Shown in pieces: positions 1-7,541 of a stretch of DNA of 64,000 bases. The notes beneath the pieces were generated by a model. It did no database searches. It had not been told where the DNA came from and saw nothing but the letters and a program-made list of their open reading frames with translations. Numbering within the stretch: the first letter of the stretch is position 1; each line of letters begins with the position of its first letter. The DNA comes from an uncultured Eubacteriales bacterium (lineage in GTDB: Bacteria; Bacillota; Clostridia; Oscillospirales; Acutalibacteraceae). Position numbers and translations under genes: made by a program. Location of the stretch: positions 248,001-312,000 of the forward strand of contig CAKSDI010000001.1 of the NCBI GenBank assembly GCA_934445035.1, read 5' to 3'.

Positions 1-1
1 C

Positions 2-283
2 CCGAAACAGAAGAAATACTTTGAAGTTTGCTCCTGCTCTAACTTAGGCGACGCGCAGGCAAGAAGACTCGGCATAAAAGTCCGCAAAGAGGACGGATCT
101 AAATATCTTGCCCACACTCTTAACAACACCGTTGTAGCGCCTCCGAGAATGCTTATAGCACTTCTCGAAAACAACCTTTGCTTTGACGGCGAGTATTACA
201 GCGTAAAGATCCCCGAGGCTTTAAGACCTTATATGGGCGGAACAAAAGAAATCAAAGCACTTAAAAAATACGAAACAAAATAA
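2..283 (+). CDS. serS: Seryl-tRNA synthetase, C-terminal part (partial at window start)
   Basis: The frame is already open at the window edge, so only the last 93 residues are present. They belong to a class II aminoacyl-tRNA synthetase that charges tRNA-Ser in the cytoplasm. Visible signatures are CSNLGDAQARR, class II motif 3 (PPRMLIALLEN, with the ATP-binding arginine) and the near-invariant ending IPEALRPYMGG. The NNTVVAPP wording just before motif 3 is a form I associate with clostridial SerS (recollection, not checked). The gene ends in TAA and is followed at once by an intrinsic terminator, so it closes its transcription unit. Confidence 0.93.
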   Translation, partial: PKQKKYFEVCSCSNLGDAQARRLGIKVRKEDGSKYLAHTLNNTVVAPPRMLIALLENNLCFDGEYYSVKIPEALRPYMGGTKEIKALKKYETK

Positions 284-293
284 TAATTTTTCT

Positions 294-318
294 GCCTGCA
301 ATTTTTTGCAGGCTTTTT
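294..318 (+). terminator. Intrinsic terminator after serS
   Basis: A 7-bp stem GCCTGCA/TGCAGGC with a 6-nt loop is followed by five T residues. It lies 10 bases after the serS stop and before the sortase gene. Confidence 0.8.
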
Positions 319-339
319 GAGCTTTAGAGGTGAATGATC

Positions 340-1080
340 TTGAAAAATAAAAAAGCCCTGAATATAATTCTGATGATAATTTCAGGTATTCTTTTTTTAG
401 GCGCAACGGCGATACTCGTAATTCAGCTGATACCTAAAAAGAATACTTATAAAAAATATAAGGACTCGGTTTCTTCCGCGCAAAAAGCGGATAATCCGGT
501 CAATTTTGCGCAGCTTAAAAATCAGAATCCCGATGTTGTGGGGTGGATAACGATTCCGGGGACTACTATCGATTACCCGATACTTCAAAGCGGCGACGAT
601 ACTGAGGAAAACTTTTATTTAAACCACGATCTTGAAAGGAAATATAAATTTGCCGGCAGCGTTTATATTCAAAGGTGCAATAATTCCGAATTCAAGGATA
701 AAAACACGGTGATCTACGGGCACGACCTGGCGGACGGCACAATGTTTACCCCTTTAAGAAAATACCGCAAAGCCGATTTTTTCAATGAAAACGATACTAT
801 AACGCTCTATAGCCCCGGCCATATTTTAACCTATAAAATATTTTCCGCTTTTGTGTATGACGACAGGCATATAATAAATTCCTTTGATTTTTCAACGGAA
901 GAGGGCTATTCCGATTTTTTGGAAGAATGCACAAATCCGAAAACTCTTGCTAAAAATGTCAGGAGCGATATAAGCGTTACGACTAAGGATAAAATAATAA
1001 CTCTCAGCACCTGCACCGATAATCCTACCGAGAGATATCTTGTTTGCGCGGTGCTTACAAACGATACTCAAACAAAGTAA
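340..1080 (+). CDS. Class B sortase
   Basis: This is a membrane-anchored cysteine transpeptidase that would attach sorted surface proteins to peptidoglycan or pilus subunits. From the ATG at 334 the protein has 248 residues, with one N-terminal membrane segment (about 8-34) and the extracellular sortase domain after it. The catalytic triad is visible: His130 in IYGHD, Cys227 in TLSTC and Arg234 in ERYLV. I chose the TTG at 340 because the AGAGG Shine-Dalgarno (326-330) is 9 nt from it but only 3 nt from the ATG at 334. The gene lies 2 bp ahead of an ABC exporter and probably shares its transcript. No LPxTG- or NPxTG-type substrate is encoded in the window, so its targets lie elsewhere. Confidence 0.88.
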   Translation: MKNKKALNIILMIISGILFLGATAILVIQLIPKKNTYKKYKDSVSSAQKADNPVNFAQLKNQNPDVVGWITIPGTTIDYPILQSGDDTEENFYLNHDLERKYKFAGSVYIQRCNNSEFKDKNTVIYGHDLADGTMFTPLRKYRKADFFNENDTITLYSPGHILTYKIFSAFVYDDRHIINSFDFSTEEGYSDFLEECTNPKTLAKNVRSDISVTTKDKIITLSTCTDNPTERYLVCAVLTNDTQTK

Positions 1081-1082
1081 TT

Positions 1083-2804
1083 ATGAATACCTTAAAAAAA
1101 TTCGCGGTCTATTATAAACCGCATAAAAAAATGTTCGCGCTTGATATGACGGCGTCGTTTTTCATATCCGTGATAGGAATGGTCTATCCTATAGTCACGA
1201 ACAGAATGCTGAACGATCTTATTCCGAATAAACGAATCGGACTTATCGTGTTTGCAGGTCTTACGGTTTTATTGCTATATCTTATCAGAATGTTTCTTGA
1301 ATACTTTGTTCAGTATTACGGACATATGATAGGCACTAAAATGCAGGCGCAGATGAGAAGAGATATGTTTAAAAAACTTGAAAGTCTTCCCTATTCTTAT
1401 TTTGATAAGAATGAAACGGGGCAGATCTTATCAAGAATAACCCACGATCTTTTCGATATAGCGGAGCTTGCTCATCACGGCCCCGAAAACATAATAATTT
1501 CCTCGCTTACTGTGATAGGCTCTTTTATCTATCTTTGCACGATAAATATTTATCTCACGCTTATCATTTTCGCCTGCGTGCCAATACTTATAGGTATTTC
1601 TTCCTATTGCAGAAAGCAAATGCGCGCGGCTTTCAGAGAAAGAAGAGTAACCACGGGAATGATAAACGCTTCTATAGAAAGCAGCATCACGGGTATCAGG
1701 ACAACCAAAGCTTTCGGCGGAAGCGAAAGGGAATATGAAAAGTTCGAAAAAAACAATATGCTTTTTGTGGAGGCATGCAGAAAAGCTTACCGCTCTATGG
1801 GAGTTTTCCATTCCACATCAAGCTTTATAACGAATGTGTTTAATGTTATAATCATTATCGCAGGCGGACTTTTTCTTTATAACGGAAAAATAAATTTCGG
1901 CGATTATACCACTTTTATAGTATCCGTCAATGTCTTTATAAACCCGGTAACGGTGCTTATCGGCTTTATGGAGCAGTTTCAAAACGGCGTGAGCGGGTTT
2001 AACAGATTTTTAGAGGTTATGGACGAAGAACCCGAAAAGGAAAATGAAAACGCTAAGGATATAACCGATGTTAAAGGCGAGATAGAATTTAAAAATGTCT
2101 GCTTTTCATATTCCGATAACAGCCCCGAAGTGCTTAAAAATATCAACCTTAAGATCAAAAAAGGCGAAAAGCTGGCGCTCGTGGGAGAGTCGGGCGGAGG
2201 AAAGACGACGATCTGCCACCTTATACCTAATTTTTATAAAGTAAGCTCGGGAGAAATAACGCTTGACGGAATAAATATCAACGATATAACCTTCTCCTCG
2301 CTTAGAAAAAATATAGGAATAGTTCAGCAGGATGTTTTCCTTTTCTCGGGAAATATCAGGGACAATATTCTTTACGGCAGACCTGACGCAACCGATGAAG
2401 AAGTAATCCTTGCCGCAAAGCGGGCGAATATTCACGATTATGTTATGTCTTTGCCGAACGGTTACGACACCGAGGTGGGCGAGCGTGGAATAAGGCTTTC
2501 GGGCGGTCAAAAGCAGCGGCTTTCCATAGCGCGCGTCTTTCTTAAAAACCCTGCGGTGCTTATTCTTGACGAGGCGACGAGCGCTCTTGACAATACGACT
2601 GAAATTCTCATTCAGTCCGCGCTTGACGAGCTTTGCAAGGGCAGAACGACGATAATAGTTGCCCACAGGCTCTCGACGGTTAAAAACGCGGATGAAATAG
2701 CCGTTATCGACGGCGGTAAGATTACCGAAAAGGGCATGCACGAGGAACTTATGAAGCTCGGCGGAACTTACGAAAATCTTTATTCTTTGCAGTTTAAAAG
2801 ATAA
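1083..2804 (+). CDS. ABC transporter, fused permease and ATPase (exporter type)
   Basis: This 573-residue half-transporter of the MsbA/LmrA/BmrA type should dimerise in the membrane and export lipids, peptides or drugs; the substrate cannot be read from the sequence. The N-terminal half (about 1-310) holds the transmembrane helices. The C-terminal nucleotide-binding domain shows Walker A GESGGGKTT, signature LSGGQKQR, Walker B AVLILDEATSALD and an H-loop in IIVAHRL. The frame stays open back to a TTG at 1044 inside the sortase gene. I prefer the ATG at 1083, which gives the usual short N-terminus. It ends in a strong bidirectional terminator. Confidence 0.9.
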   Translation: MNTLKKFAVYYKPHKKMFALDMTASFFISVIGMVYPIVTNRMLNDLIPNKRIGLIVFAGLTVLLLYLIRMFLEYFVQYYGHMIGTKMQAQMRRDMFKKLESLPYSYFDKNETGQILSRITHDLFDIAELAHHGPENIIISSLTVIGSFIYLCTINIYLTLIIFACVPILIGISSYCRKQMRAAFRERRVTTGMINASIESSITGIRTTKAFGGSEREYEKFEKNNMLFVEACRKAYRSMGVFHSTSSFITNVFNVIIIIAGGLFLYNGKINFGDYTTFIVSVNVFINPVTVLIGFMEQFQNGVSGFNRFLEVMDEEPEKENENAKDITDVKGEIEFKNVCFSYSDNSPEVLKNINLKIKKGEKLALVGESGGGKTTICHLIPNFYKVSSGEITLDGININDITFSSLRKNIGIVQQDVFLFSGNIRDNILYGRPDATDEEVILAAKRANIHDYVMSLPNGYDTEVGERGIRLSGGQKQRLSIARVFLKNPAVLILDEATSALDNTTEILIQSALDELCKGRTTIIVAHRLSTVKNADEIAVIDGGKITEKGMHEELMKLGGTYENLYSLQFKR

Positions 2805-2838
2805 AAACACGCGGCGCTAAAAGCGCCGCGTGTTTTTA
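2804..2838. terminator. Bidirectional terminator between converging ABC exporter and folT
   Basis: A 14-bp perfect stem (AAAACACGCGGCGC and its complement, 5-nt loop) is flanked by A and T runs. It serves the exporter on the plus strand and folT on the minus strand. Confidence 0.9.
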
Positions 2839-2843
2839 TCTTA

Positions 2844-3386
2844 TTATACCTTTGCGATAGCTTTGATTTTTCTTACTATTGGCGGCAAAATCACCGCTAT
2901 CACCGCAGAAGTGGCGGCGCCTGATAATATCCTGCTTAAAAGCATTATTCCGAAAAGCGCCGCAGGATAACCGAAAATTTTTGAATCGATATACATAACA
3001 ACCGTGTTGCACGCGGTGACCAAAAGCGCTGAAATAACGCAGTTTAATATAAGCGGCAGTCTTTTAAGGCTCTTTTTAAACGCGATAAACATAAGACCGA
3101 CTGCAAGACCTCTTATTACTGCGGGGAGAGTCCAAAGAAGAGTTGTAGCCGTGATACCGTAGGTTATCAGCTGACCGATAAATGCGCCGATAAAGCCAGT
3201 TGCGGCGCCCCAGACAGGGCCGAAGCAAACAGCCGCCACGATCACAGGAAACGCATTGAGCGATATTTTAAAAGACATTGAAAACGGCGCGCTTAAAGCG
3301 GTGCTTAAAAAATCAAGCCCGACATAAAGCGCCGACATCACCGCGCAAAAGCACAGCTTTTTTACAAACAAATTATTTTTTTCCAT
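2844..3386 (-). CDS. folT: Folate-specific ECF transporter S component (FolT)
   Basis: This 180-residue membrane protein of five to six helices is the substrate-binding S component of an energy-coupling-factor importer. It would work with a shared EcfA/A'/T module that is not encoded here. FolT is suggested by the ECF-S type sequence (GxxxGAFIGQLITYG, motifs rich in small residues) and by the tetrahydrofolate riboswitch directly upstream. The start at 3386 is fixed by a perfect GGGAGG (3400-3395), 8 nt away. The frame is open further upstream, but that stretch is the riboswitch. Regulation is likely translational, because the Shine-Dalgarno is locked in a predicted hairpin. Confidence 0.88.
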   Translation of the reverse strand: MEKNNLFVKKLCFCAVMSALYVGLDFLSTALSAPFSMSFKISLNAFPVIVAAVCFGPVWGAATGFIGAFIGQLITYGITATTLLWTLPAVIRGLAVGLMFIAFKKSLKRLPLILNCVISALLVTACNTVVMYIDSKIFGYPAALFGIMLLSRILSGAATSAVIAVILPPIVRKIKAIAKV

Positions 3387-3394
3387 AAAATAAA

Positions 3395-3431
3395 CCTCCC
3401 TATCATCCGAGCTTAACCGATAATAGAGAGG
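3395..3431 (-). promoter_or_regulatory. Predicted hairpin that hides the folT Shine-Dalgarno
   Basis: On the minus strand, bases 3431-3419 pair over 13 bp (two G-U) with 3407-3395, closing an 11-nt loop. The 3' arm contains the entire GGGAGG ribosome binding site. This is the expression platform expected for a riboswitch that acts on translation. I did not find a clear alternative helix that would show how ligand binding opens or closes it. Confidence 0.7.
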
Positions 3432-3450
3432 TCTTCTTCTATTTTCTGCC

Positions 3451-3550
3451 AGCGGGATGCGATATTTTAACCGCAGGCAGGAAAACCTTGCCTTTCGTTC
3501 GGCGGACAACTCCCCGTTCCGCTGACACTTTACGCTAAAATATCTACTCT
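3451..3550 (-). ncRNA. Tetrahydrofolate (THF) riboswitch aptamer
   Basis: Read on the minus strand, the leader of folT has the hallmarks of the THF class. AGAGTAGA at the 5' end is followed by a 9-bp helix (3544-3536 with 3469-3461). Next come GCGTAAAGTG and a GCGGA/TCCGC hairpin whose GGGGA loop can form a pseudoknot with CATCCC near the 3' end. There is also a second hairpin AGGCAAGG-TTTT-CCTGCCT, and the terminal GCATCC box. The family normally controls folT and folate genes in Firmicutes, which matches the gene downstream. Its promoter has been separated from it by a 270-bp mobile element. Confidence 0.88.
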
Positions 3551-3561
3551 GAATTTGCATA

Positions 3562-3831
3562 GACAATACAATCAGGATACAACGCTTCTCATAGCGGAAA
3601 ATTTGTCCGATTATATTGTCTCGTCATTTGAAATACGGCAGTATTCCTGCATTCCTCGACTTCATAATCAAAAAAATTTTCTCGCTATGAGTCGAAGATT
3701 TTGTAAGATAACGGCGCTGTTTAGCGGCGCGGCGCCCGACCGAAGAATACTGTCGTATTGTGAGCGGAGGGCAACAAAGTCGATGAATGCGCCGTTTCTT
3801 CAAAAAAGCATTGTATCCTGATTATATTGTC
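3562..3831 (+). mobile_element. MITE, long form, copy 1 (270 bp, TA target duplication)
   Basis: The ends are inverted repeats of about 25 bp beginning GACAATA, with only C/T differences between arms, and the element is flanked by TA at 3560-3561 and 3832-3833. Inside are further inverted repeats, such as GCAGTATTC/GAATACTG and TCGACTTCATA/TATGAGTCGA, so the whole element can fold into a long branched hairpin. It has no transposase and must be moved in trans. TA duplication and short inverted ends point to the IS630/Tc1-mariner group (inference). Its first 60 bp form a nested smaller inverted repeat that matches the short copy at 40988. It separates the folT promoter from the riboswitch. Confidence 0.9.
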
Positions 3832-3837
3832 TATTTA

Positions 3838-3865
3838 ATTATACATTAAAAAGCTTATTTGTCAA
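3838..3865 (-). promoter_or_regulatory. Sigma-A promoter of folT, now cut off from the riboswitch by the MITE
   Basis: On the minus strand TTGACA (3865-3860), a 16-nt spacer and TATAAT (3843-3838) form a near-consensus promoter. The -35 box overlaps the stop codon of the ABC-F gene. The predicted start point, about 7 nt after TATAAT, falls on the last TA base or the first base of the MITE (3832-3831). Confidence 0.75.
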
Positions 3866-5727
3866 GAGCTAAGCTCTTCCCATTTTTCCATAAGATCTAA
3901 AAGCAGTTCGTCATTTTGCTTTATCTCGGCTGAAATTTCCTGCAATTTTATATAATCGGACTGAATTTCGCCGTCGTTTAACAGCTCTTTTAATTCTTCC
4001 TGCCTTTTCTCAAGCTTTGATATCTCCGCCTCGGTCTTTATCAGCGCCTGTTCTCTTTTCGCCTTTATTTTTCCGGGAGTTTGATACTTTTTATTTTCCC
4101 GCTTAGGCTTTTTTTCTTCATTGATTTCTTCCTTTTGCTCCTGATTTTCGGATAAATACTGCGAGTAACCGTACTCATAGAATTTTATCTCATCGGCCTT
4201 AAAATCTATAAGCTTATCGGAAATTTTTCTGATAAAGTATCTGTCGTGAGAAACGAAAAGAAGCGTTCCGCCGTAGCTTAAGAGAATATCCTCTAAAGCC
4301 TCTTTTGATTCGATATCCATATGGTTTGTCGGCTCGTCTAAAATAAGGAAATTCGGCTGTTTTATAAAAAGCTTGCAAAGCGCTAATCTGACCTTTTCTC
4401 CGCCGGAAAGCATATCGAGAGTTTTAAAGACCTCTTCGCCTGTAAACAGGAATTTTCCGAGCATACTTCTTGCCTCAAATTCGGAAAAAGACGGATAGGT
4501 TTCAAAAAAATCATCTAGCACGCAAATATTTCCCTTAAAATGCGCCATTTGCTGATCGAAATACCCTATACTTACTCTCTCGCCGAAAGATACATCGCCG
4601 CCGATCTTCGGTATTACTCCGGCGATAGTTTTAAGCAGAGTCGATTTACCGAGTCCGTTTCCTCCTATAACTCCTACTCTGTCCCCTCTTTTTATGCAAA
4701 AATCGGTTTTATAAAGCGCCTTATCGTATCCGATCTCAAGATCGGTCACAGTAAGCACGGTTTCACTGCTTTTATACTTAGGCTCTAAATTAAAGTTTAA
4801 AGTTCTTTCGTCTGATTTTTCGGGGGCTTCGGGAATTTCCATTTTTTCAAGCTGTTTTAATTTTGACTGCACCATTCTCGCCTTTGTGGCTTTATATCTG
4901 AACCGCTCGGCAAGCTCGTTTGTCTTTTTTATCTCAGATAGCGCCTGCTCATATTTCTTTTGCATCAATTCTTTTCTTTTTTTCTTTTCCGCCGCAAAAT
5001 ATGAGTAATTGCCGTTATATAAAAATGTTTTTTGGTTTTCTATATCGTAAATTTTAGTTACCGTTGCGTCTAAAAAAGACCTGTCGTGCGAAACCACGGC
5101 GACCGCTTTTTTGTATTCCCTTATATAGCTTTCGAGCCAGGCTATCGCCTCTAAATCAAGGTGATTTGTCGGCTCGTCTAACAAAAGAAGATCGGGCTTT
5201 GAAAGCAGAAGCTTTAAAAAGGCGATTTTTGTCCTTTGTCCTCCAGAGAATTCGCTTAATTTCTTTGATTTATCGCGTTCATCAAACCCGAATTTTTTTA
5301 GTGCGGACTCATATTCCTTTTCAAAATAAAATCCGCCGAGATTGGTAAAAACATCGAGAATAAGCGTATAATTTTTTATATTTTCTTCGCTTTGCTCTTC
5401 CTGCATTTTATCTAAGGCTGTGTTTAGTTTCTCTTTGGTTTCTAAAATTTCCGAATATGCGGATCTTATTTCTTCAAGCAAGGTTTTTGAATCGTCTTTA
5501 AAAGCCATTTGGTCGAGCATTCCCAAAACCGCGCCGTTTGTCACCGACCTTGCAAGAGCGGGAGTTACATCATAAATTCCCGCAAGAGCTTTTAAAAGCG
5601 TGGTCTTGCCTGATCCGTTTCTCCCTATTATTCCGACCTTATCGGTCGTATTTATTTCCACATTTATATCCTTTAGGATATCATCTCCCGAAAGCGATAC
5701 CGCTCCCGATGTGATCTTAAGCTGCAT
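3862..5727 (-). CDS. ABC-F family ATPase (ribosome-associated, no membrane domain)
   Basis: This 621-residue protein has two tandem nucleotide-binding domains and no membrane segment, the layout of ABC-F translation factors that bind the ribosomal E site (EttA, Uup, YdiF and antibiotic-protection relatives). Domain 1 has Walker A GRNGSGKTT, signature FSGGQRTK and LLLLDEPTNHLD. Domain 2 has GGNGLGKST, LSGGEKVR and LILDEPTNHMD. Between them (about 240-320) is a Lys/Glu-rich helical linker, and the tail (about 530-621) is a predicted coiled coil as in YdiF/Uup. Whether it gives drug resistance cannot be judged. It lies 2 bp after the phosphoesterase gene, so the two form an operon. Confidence 0.92.
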   Translation of the reverse strand: MQLKITSGAVSLSGDDILKDINVEINTTDKVGIIGRNGSGKTTLLKALAGIYDVTPALARSVTNGAVLGMLDQMAFKDDSKTLLEEIRSAYSEILETKEKLNTALDKMQEEQSEENIKNYTLILDVFTNLGGFYFEKEYESALKKFGFDERDKSKKLSEFSGGQRTKIAFLKLLLSKPDLLLLDEPTNHLDLEAIAWLESYIREYKKAVAVVSHDRSFLDATVTKIYDIENQKTFLYNGNYSYFAAEKKKRKELMQKKYEQALSEIKKTNELAERFRYKATKARMVQSKLKQLEKMEIPEAPEKSDERTLNFNLEPKYKSSETVLTVTDLEIGYDKALYKTDFCIKRGDRVGVIGGNGLGKSTLLKTIAGVIPKIGGDVSFGERVSIGYFDQQMAHFKGNICVLDDFFETYPSFSEFEARSMLGKFLFTGEEVFKTLDMLSGGEKVRLALCKLFIKQPNFLILDEPTNHMDIESKEALEDILLSYGGTLLFVSHDRYFIRKISDKLIDFKADEIKFYEYGYSQYLSENQEQKEEINEEKKPKRENKKYQTPGKIKAKREQALIKTEAEISKLEKRQEELKELLNDGEIQSDYIKLQEISAEIKQNDELLLDLMEKWEELSS

Positions 5728-5729
5728 AT

Positions 5730-6203
5730 TTACTCCTTTTTAATATTTACAAGTATTCCGTTATCTCTTATCTCTATTACCGCATAGGTGGGTCCGCCCT
5801 CCCGCGGTCTTGAGCAGGAGCCCGGATTTACAAGATAAATTCCGTCTATATATTCCGATTTGGCGATATGGGTATGGCCGTAAAGCGCTATTTTGCAGTT
5901 TGCGTTAAGCGCCGCTTCATAAAGCCTTGAAGTTCCGAATTTCACGCCGAAAGTGTGGCCGTGGCAATAGAGAATGTCTATCCCGTTTTCCCTTATTATA
6001 TCATAATCGGGGTAGGAACAAAAGCCGTCGCAGTTACCCTTTACAATATGAAATTTTTTCGAGGAGTACTCATACACGGCGTCTTCGATATCAGGCGTTT
6101 TATCGCCTAAAAAAAATATATGCTCACACTCCGGGTTTTCTCTGATTATTTTATCCACAACAAAAGAATTGCCGTGGGAATCTGAAATTATAAGTAATCT
6201 CAT
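5730..6203 (-). CDS. YfcE/MJ0936-type metallophosphoesterase
   Basis: This 157-residue calcineurin-like phosphoesterase has the di-metal motifs in order: DSHGN (8-12), GDK after a hydrophobic strand, GNCD, GHT and GHTH. The family hydrolyses phosphodiesters with Mn2+ or similar metals; the natural substrate is usually unknown. The start at 6203 has GAGGTAAG just upstream. It is the first gene of a two-gene unit with the ABC-F ATPase, and is divergent from the small-protein genes at 6255 with only 51 bp between them. Confidence 0.88.
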   Translation of the reverse strand: MRLLIISDSHGNSFVVDKIIRENPECEHIFFLGDKTPDIEDAVYEYSSKKFHIVKGNCDGFCSYPDYDIIRENGIDILYCHGHTFGVKFGTSRLYEAALNANCKIALYGHTHIAKSEYIDGIYLVNPGSCSRPREGGPTYAVIEIRDNGILVNIKKE

Positions 6204-6254
6204 AGGCGCTTACCTCATAATATTAAAGTAGATAAATTTATTTGGGGGATAAAT

Positions 6255-6503
6255 ATGAATAACGGCAGATACGATATAAATAAAATTATGCAAACGCTTA
6301 ACAAAAACGGAATAAACAACTCCGCTCTGAATAAACTCAAAACCGGGGATTCCTCCGAACTGCTCAAAAATCTGAGCCTTGAAGATAAAAATAAAATTAT
6401 GTCCGCTCTTAATAACAAAGAACAGCTTAACAAAATTTTAAGCGATAAAAACACAATGAATATTTTAAAAAACTTCACAAACGGCGGTAATAAAAATGGA
6501 TGA
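6255..6503 (+). CDS. Unknown small protein with internal repeat
   Basis: I do not recognise this 82-residue, Asn/Lys/Leu-rich protein. It looks soluble and helical, without a signal peptide or membrane segment. It contains two related blocks, DINKIMQTLNK (7-17) and DKNKIMSALNN (44-54), followed by LNKILSDKNTMNIL, which resembles LEGILNDPDSMDRV at the start of the next gene. A GGGGGAT stretch precedes the ATG. It overlaps the next gene by 8 bp and starts a three-gene plus-strand cluster. The tight coupling suggests that the products work together; the role is not known. Confidence 0.7.
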   Translation: MNNGRYDINKIMQTLNKNGINNSALNKLKTGDSSELLKNLSLEDKNKIMSALNNKEQLNKILSDKNTMNILKNFTNGGNKNG

Positions 6504-6828
6504 CCTCAATCAAAAGCTTGAGGGGATATTAAACGACCCCGACAGTATGGACAGGGTAAGGCAGATGGCGGAGCAGCTCTTAGGCTCTAAAGAGGAGGAA
6601 AAATTGGCTCCCCCTGCAGACGGAATCGATCCTATGTTTATAAAAAAGCTTATGCCTGTGATAAACAGACTCAATTCCGACACAAACGATAAACGAACTG
6701 CGCTGCTTTTAGCCTTAAAGCCTAATTTAAGCGAAGAAAGGCGCGCAAAGGTAGACGCGGCGGTAAAGCTTATTAAGCTTATAGAAATGCTGCCTTATTT
6801 AAAAGAGTGCGGCCTTTTTGATATTTAA
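6496..6828 (+). CDS. Unknown 110-residue soluble protein
   Basis: I do not recognise a family with certainty. The protein is predicted all-helical with an acidic N-terminal part (LEGILNDPDSMDRVRQMAEQ) and a C-terminal helical bundle (residues about 50-105, LMPVINRLNSDTNDKRTALLLALKP). The N-terminal block resembles the end of the preceding protein, which suggests a shared module. The gene overlaps its neighbour by 8 bp and is followed after 18 bp by the third gene of the cluster, with a GGGCGGTG ribosome site between them. No catalytic motif or metal site is visible. Confidence 0.72.
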   Translation: MDDLNQKLEGILNDPDSMDRVRQMAEQLLGSKEEEKLAPPADGIDPMFIKKLMPVINRLNSDTNDKRTALLLALKPNLSEERRAKVDAAVKLIKLIEMLPYLKECGLFDI

Positions 6829-6846
6829 AAAGGGCGGTGAAAAGCT

Positions 6847-7206
6847 TTGAACAACGAAGAATTTATACTCGAACAGCAGCGCGCCGTGGAGCGAATGAAA
6901 GAAATGAGCGCGCAGAGCAAATTTGAGCAGTCTTCACATAAAATGCCGCCCGTTCCTCCCTTTGTGAGGGTGAACAGATCGGGCGGCTATAAAAGGCCCG
7001 AAAGAAAACCCGAACAAAGCCCCTCTAAAAAGGAAGAAACAACCGACCCTTTGAATTTTCTAAGCTCTGTTTTAGGGGGAAACGGCGGCTCGCTAAATCT
7101 TAAAAGCGACCCTGATATCTTCCTGCTTCTCGGGATCATTCTTCTTATTTCAAGCGAAAGCGGCGATAAATTATTGCTCGCGGCGCTCGCCTTTATTTTG
7201 TTATAG
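6847..7206 (+). CDS. Unknown small protein with a hydrophobic C-terminal segment
   Basis: This 119-residue product starts at a TTG that has GGGCGGTG at the right distance. Residues 1-75 are charged, Pro/Lys/Glu-rich and probably disordered. The last 30 residues (IFLLLGIILLI ... LLLAALAFILL) form one or two short membrane helices, so it may be tail-anchored. It is the last gene of the 6255-7206 cluster, so it could tether the two soluble partners to the membrane (inference). No known family was recognised. Confidence 0.68.
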   Translation: MNNEEFILEQQRAVERMKEMSAQSKFEQSSHKMPPVPPFVRVNRSGGYKRPERKPEQSPSKKEETTDPLNFLSSVLGGNGGSLNLKSDPDIFLLLGIILLISSESGDKLLLAALAFILL

Positions 7207-7284
7207 CAAAATATTATTTTATTCGATAATTTTTTGCATTTTTAGAGTTTATGTAAACCCGGACAACCATATAAGTTATTAAAC

Positions 7285-7374
7285 TTATCCACCGACTATT
7301 CAACCGAAAATACACTGATTTAATCAAAATTATGAATTTTCGGGGGTCAAAACGGTGGATAACTCTGTGGAAAA
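7285..7374. promoter_or_regulatory. Cluster of DnaA-box-like motifs in an AT-rich gap
   Basis: The 335-bp gap after 7206 holds no gene. Within it TTATCCACC occurs at 7285-7293 (plus strand) and again, inverted, at 7362-7354. TTTTCCACA is at 7374-7366 (minus strand). Each differs by one base from the DnaA box TTATCCACA. The spacing is 60 bp and 3 bp, in very AT-rich surroundings. No dnaA, dnaN or rpmH is near, so this is more likely a regulatory DnaA-binding cluster than the origin, or it is chance. Confidence 0.4.
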
Positions 7375-7480
7375 GTTGAAATACATATTATGCAAATGTA
7401 AAATGAATTAAAATTTATGTAAATTCAAAGTTTGGCTGTCAAGTGATTTTTTTCAAAAAATTTAAACAATTTTCATCAAA

Positions 7481-7520
7481 AAAATTCGGGAAAGTTTTTA
7501 AATAACTTTCCCGAATTTTG
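7481..7520. terminator. Bidirectional terminator between the small-protein cluster and the ferredoxin gene
   Basis: A 14-bp perfect stem AATTCGGGAAAGTT with its complement and a 7-nt loop has A-rich and T-rich flanks. It serves the plus-strand cluster and the minus-strand ferredoxin. Confidence 0.85.
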
Positions 7521-7541
7521 GTAGACAAGTAGAAATTACAA

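Noticed and set aside
3555..3821. An 88-codon frame through MITE copy 1, similar to a 72-codon frame through copy 2 (48147-48365)
   Set aside because: The similarity follows from the DNA repeat. The frames run across terminal repeats and hairpins, have no ribosome site or known domain, and the start lies outside the element in copy 1.
7207..7541. Chromosomal replication origin
   Set aside because: DnaA-like boxes are present, but there is no dnaA, dnaN, rpmH or other origin gene nearby, and only three imperfect boxes.
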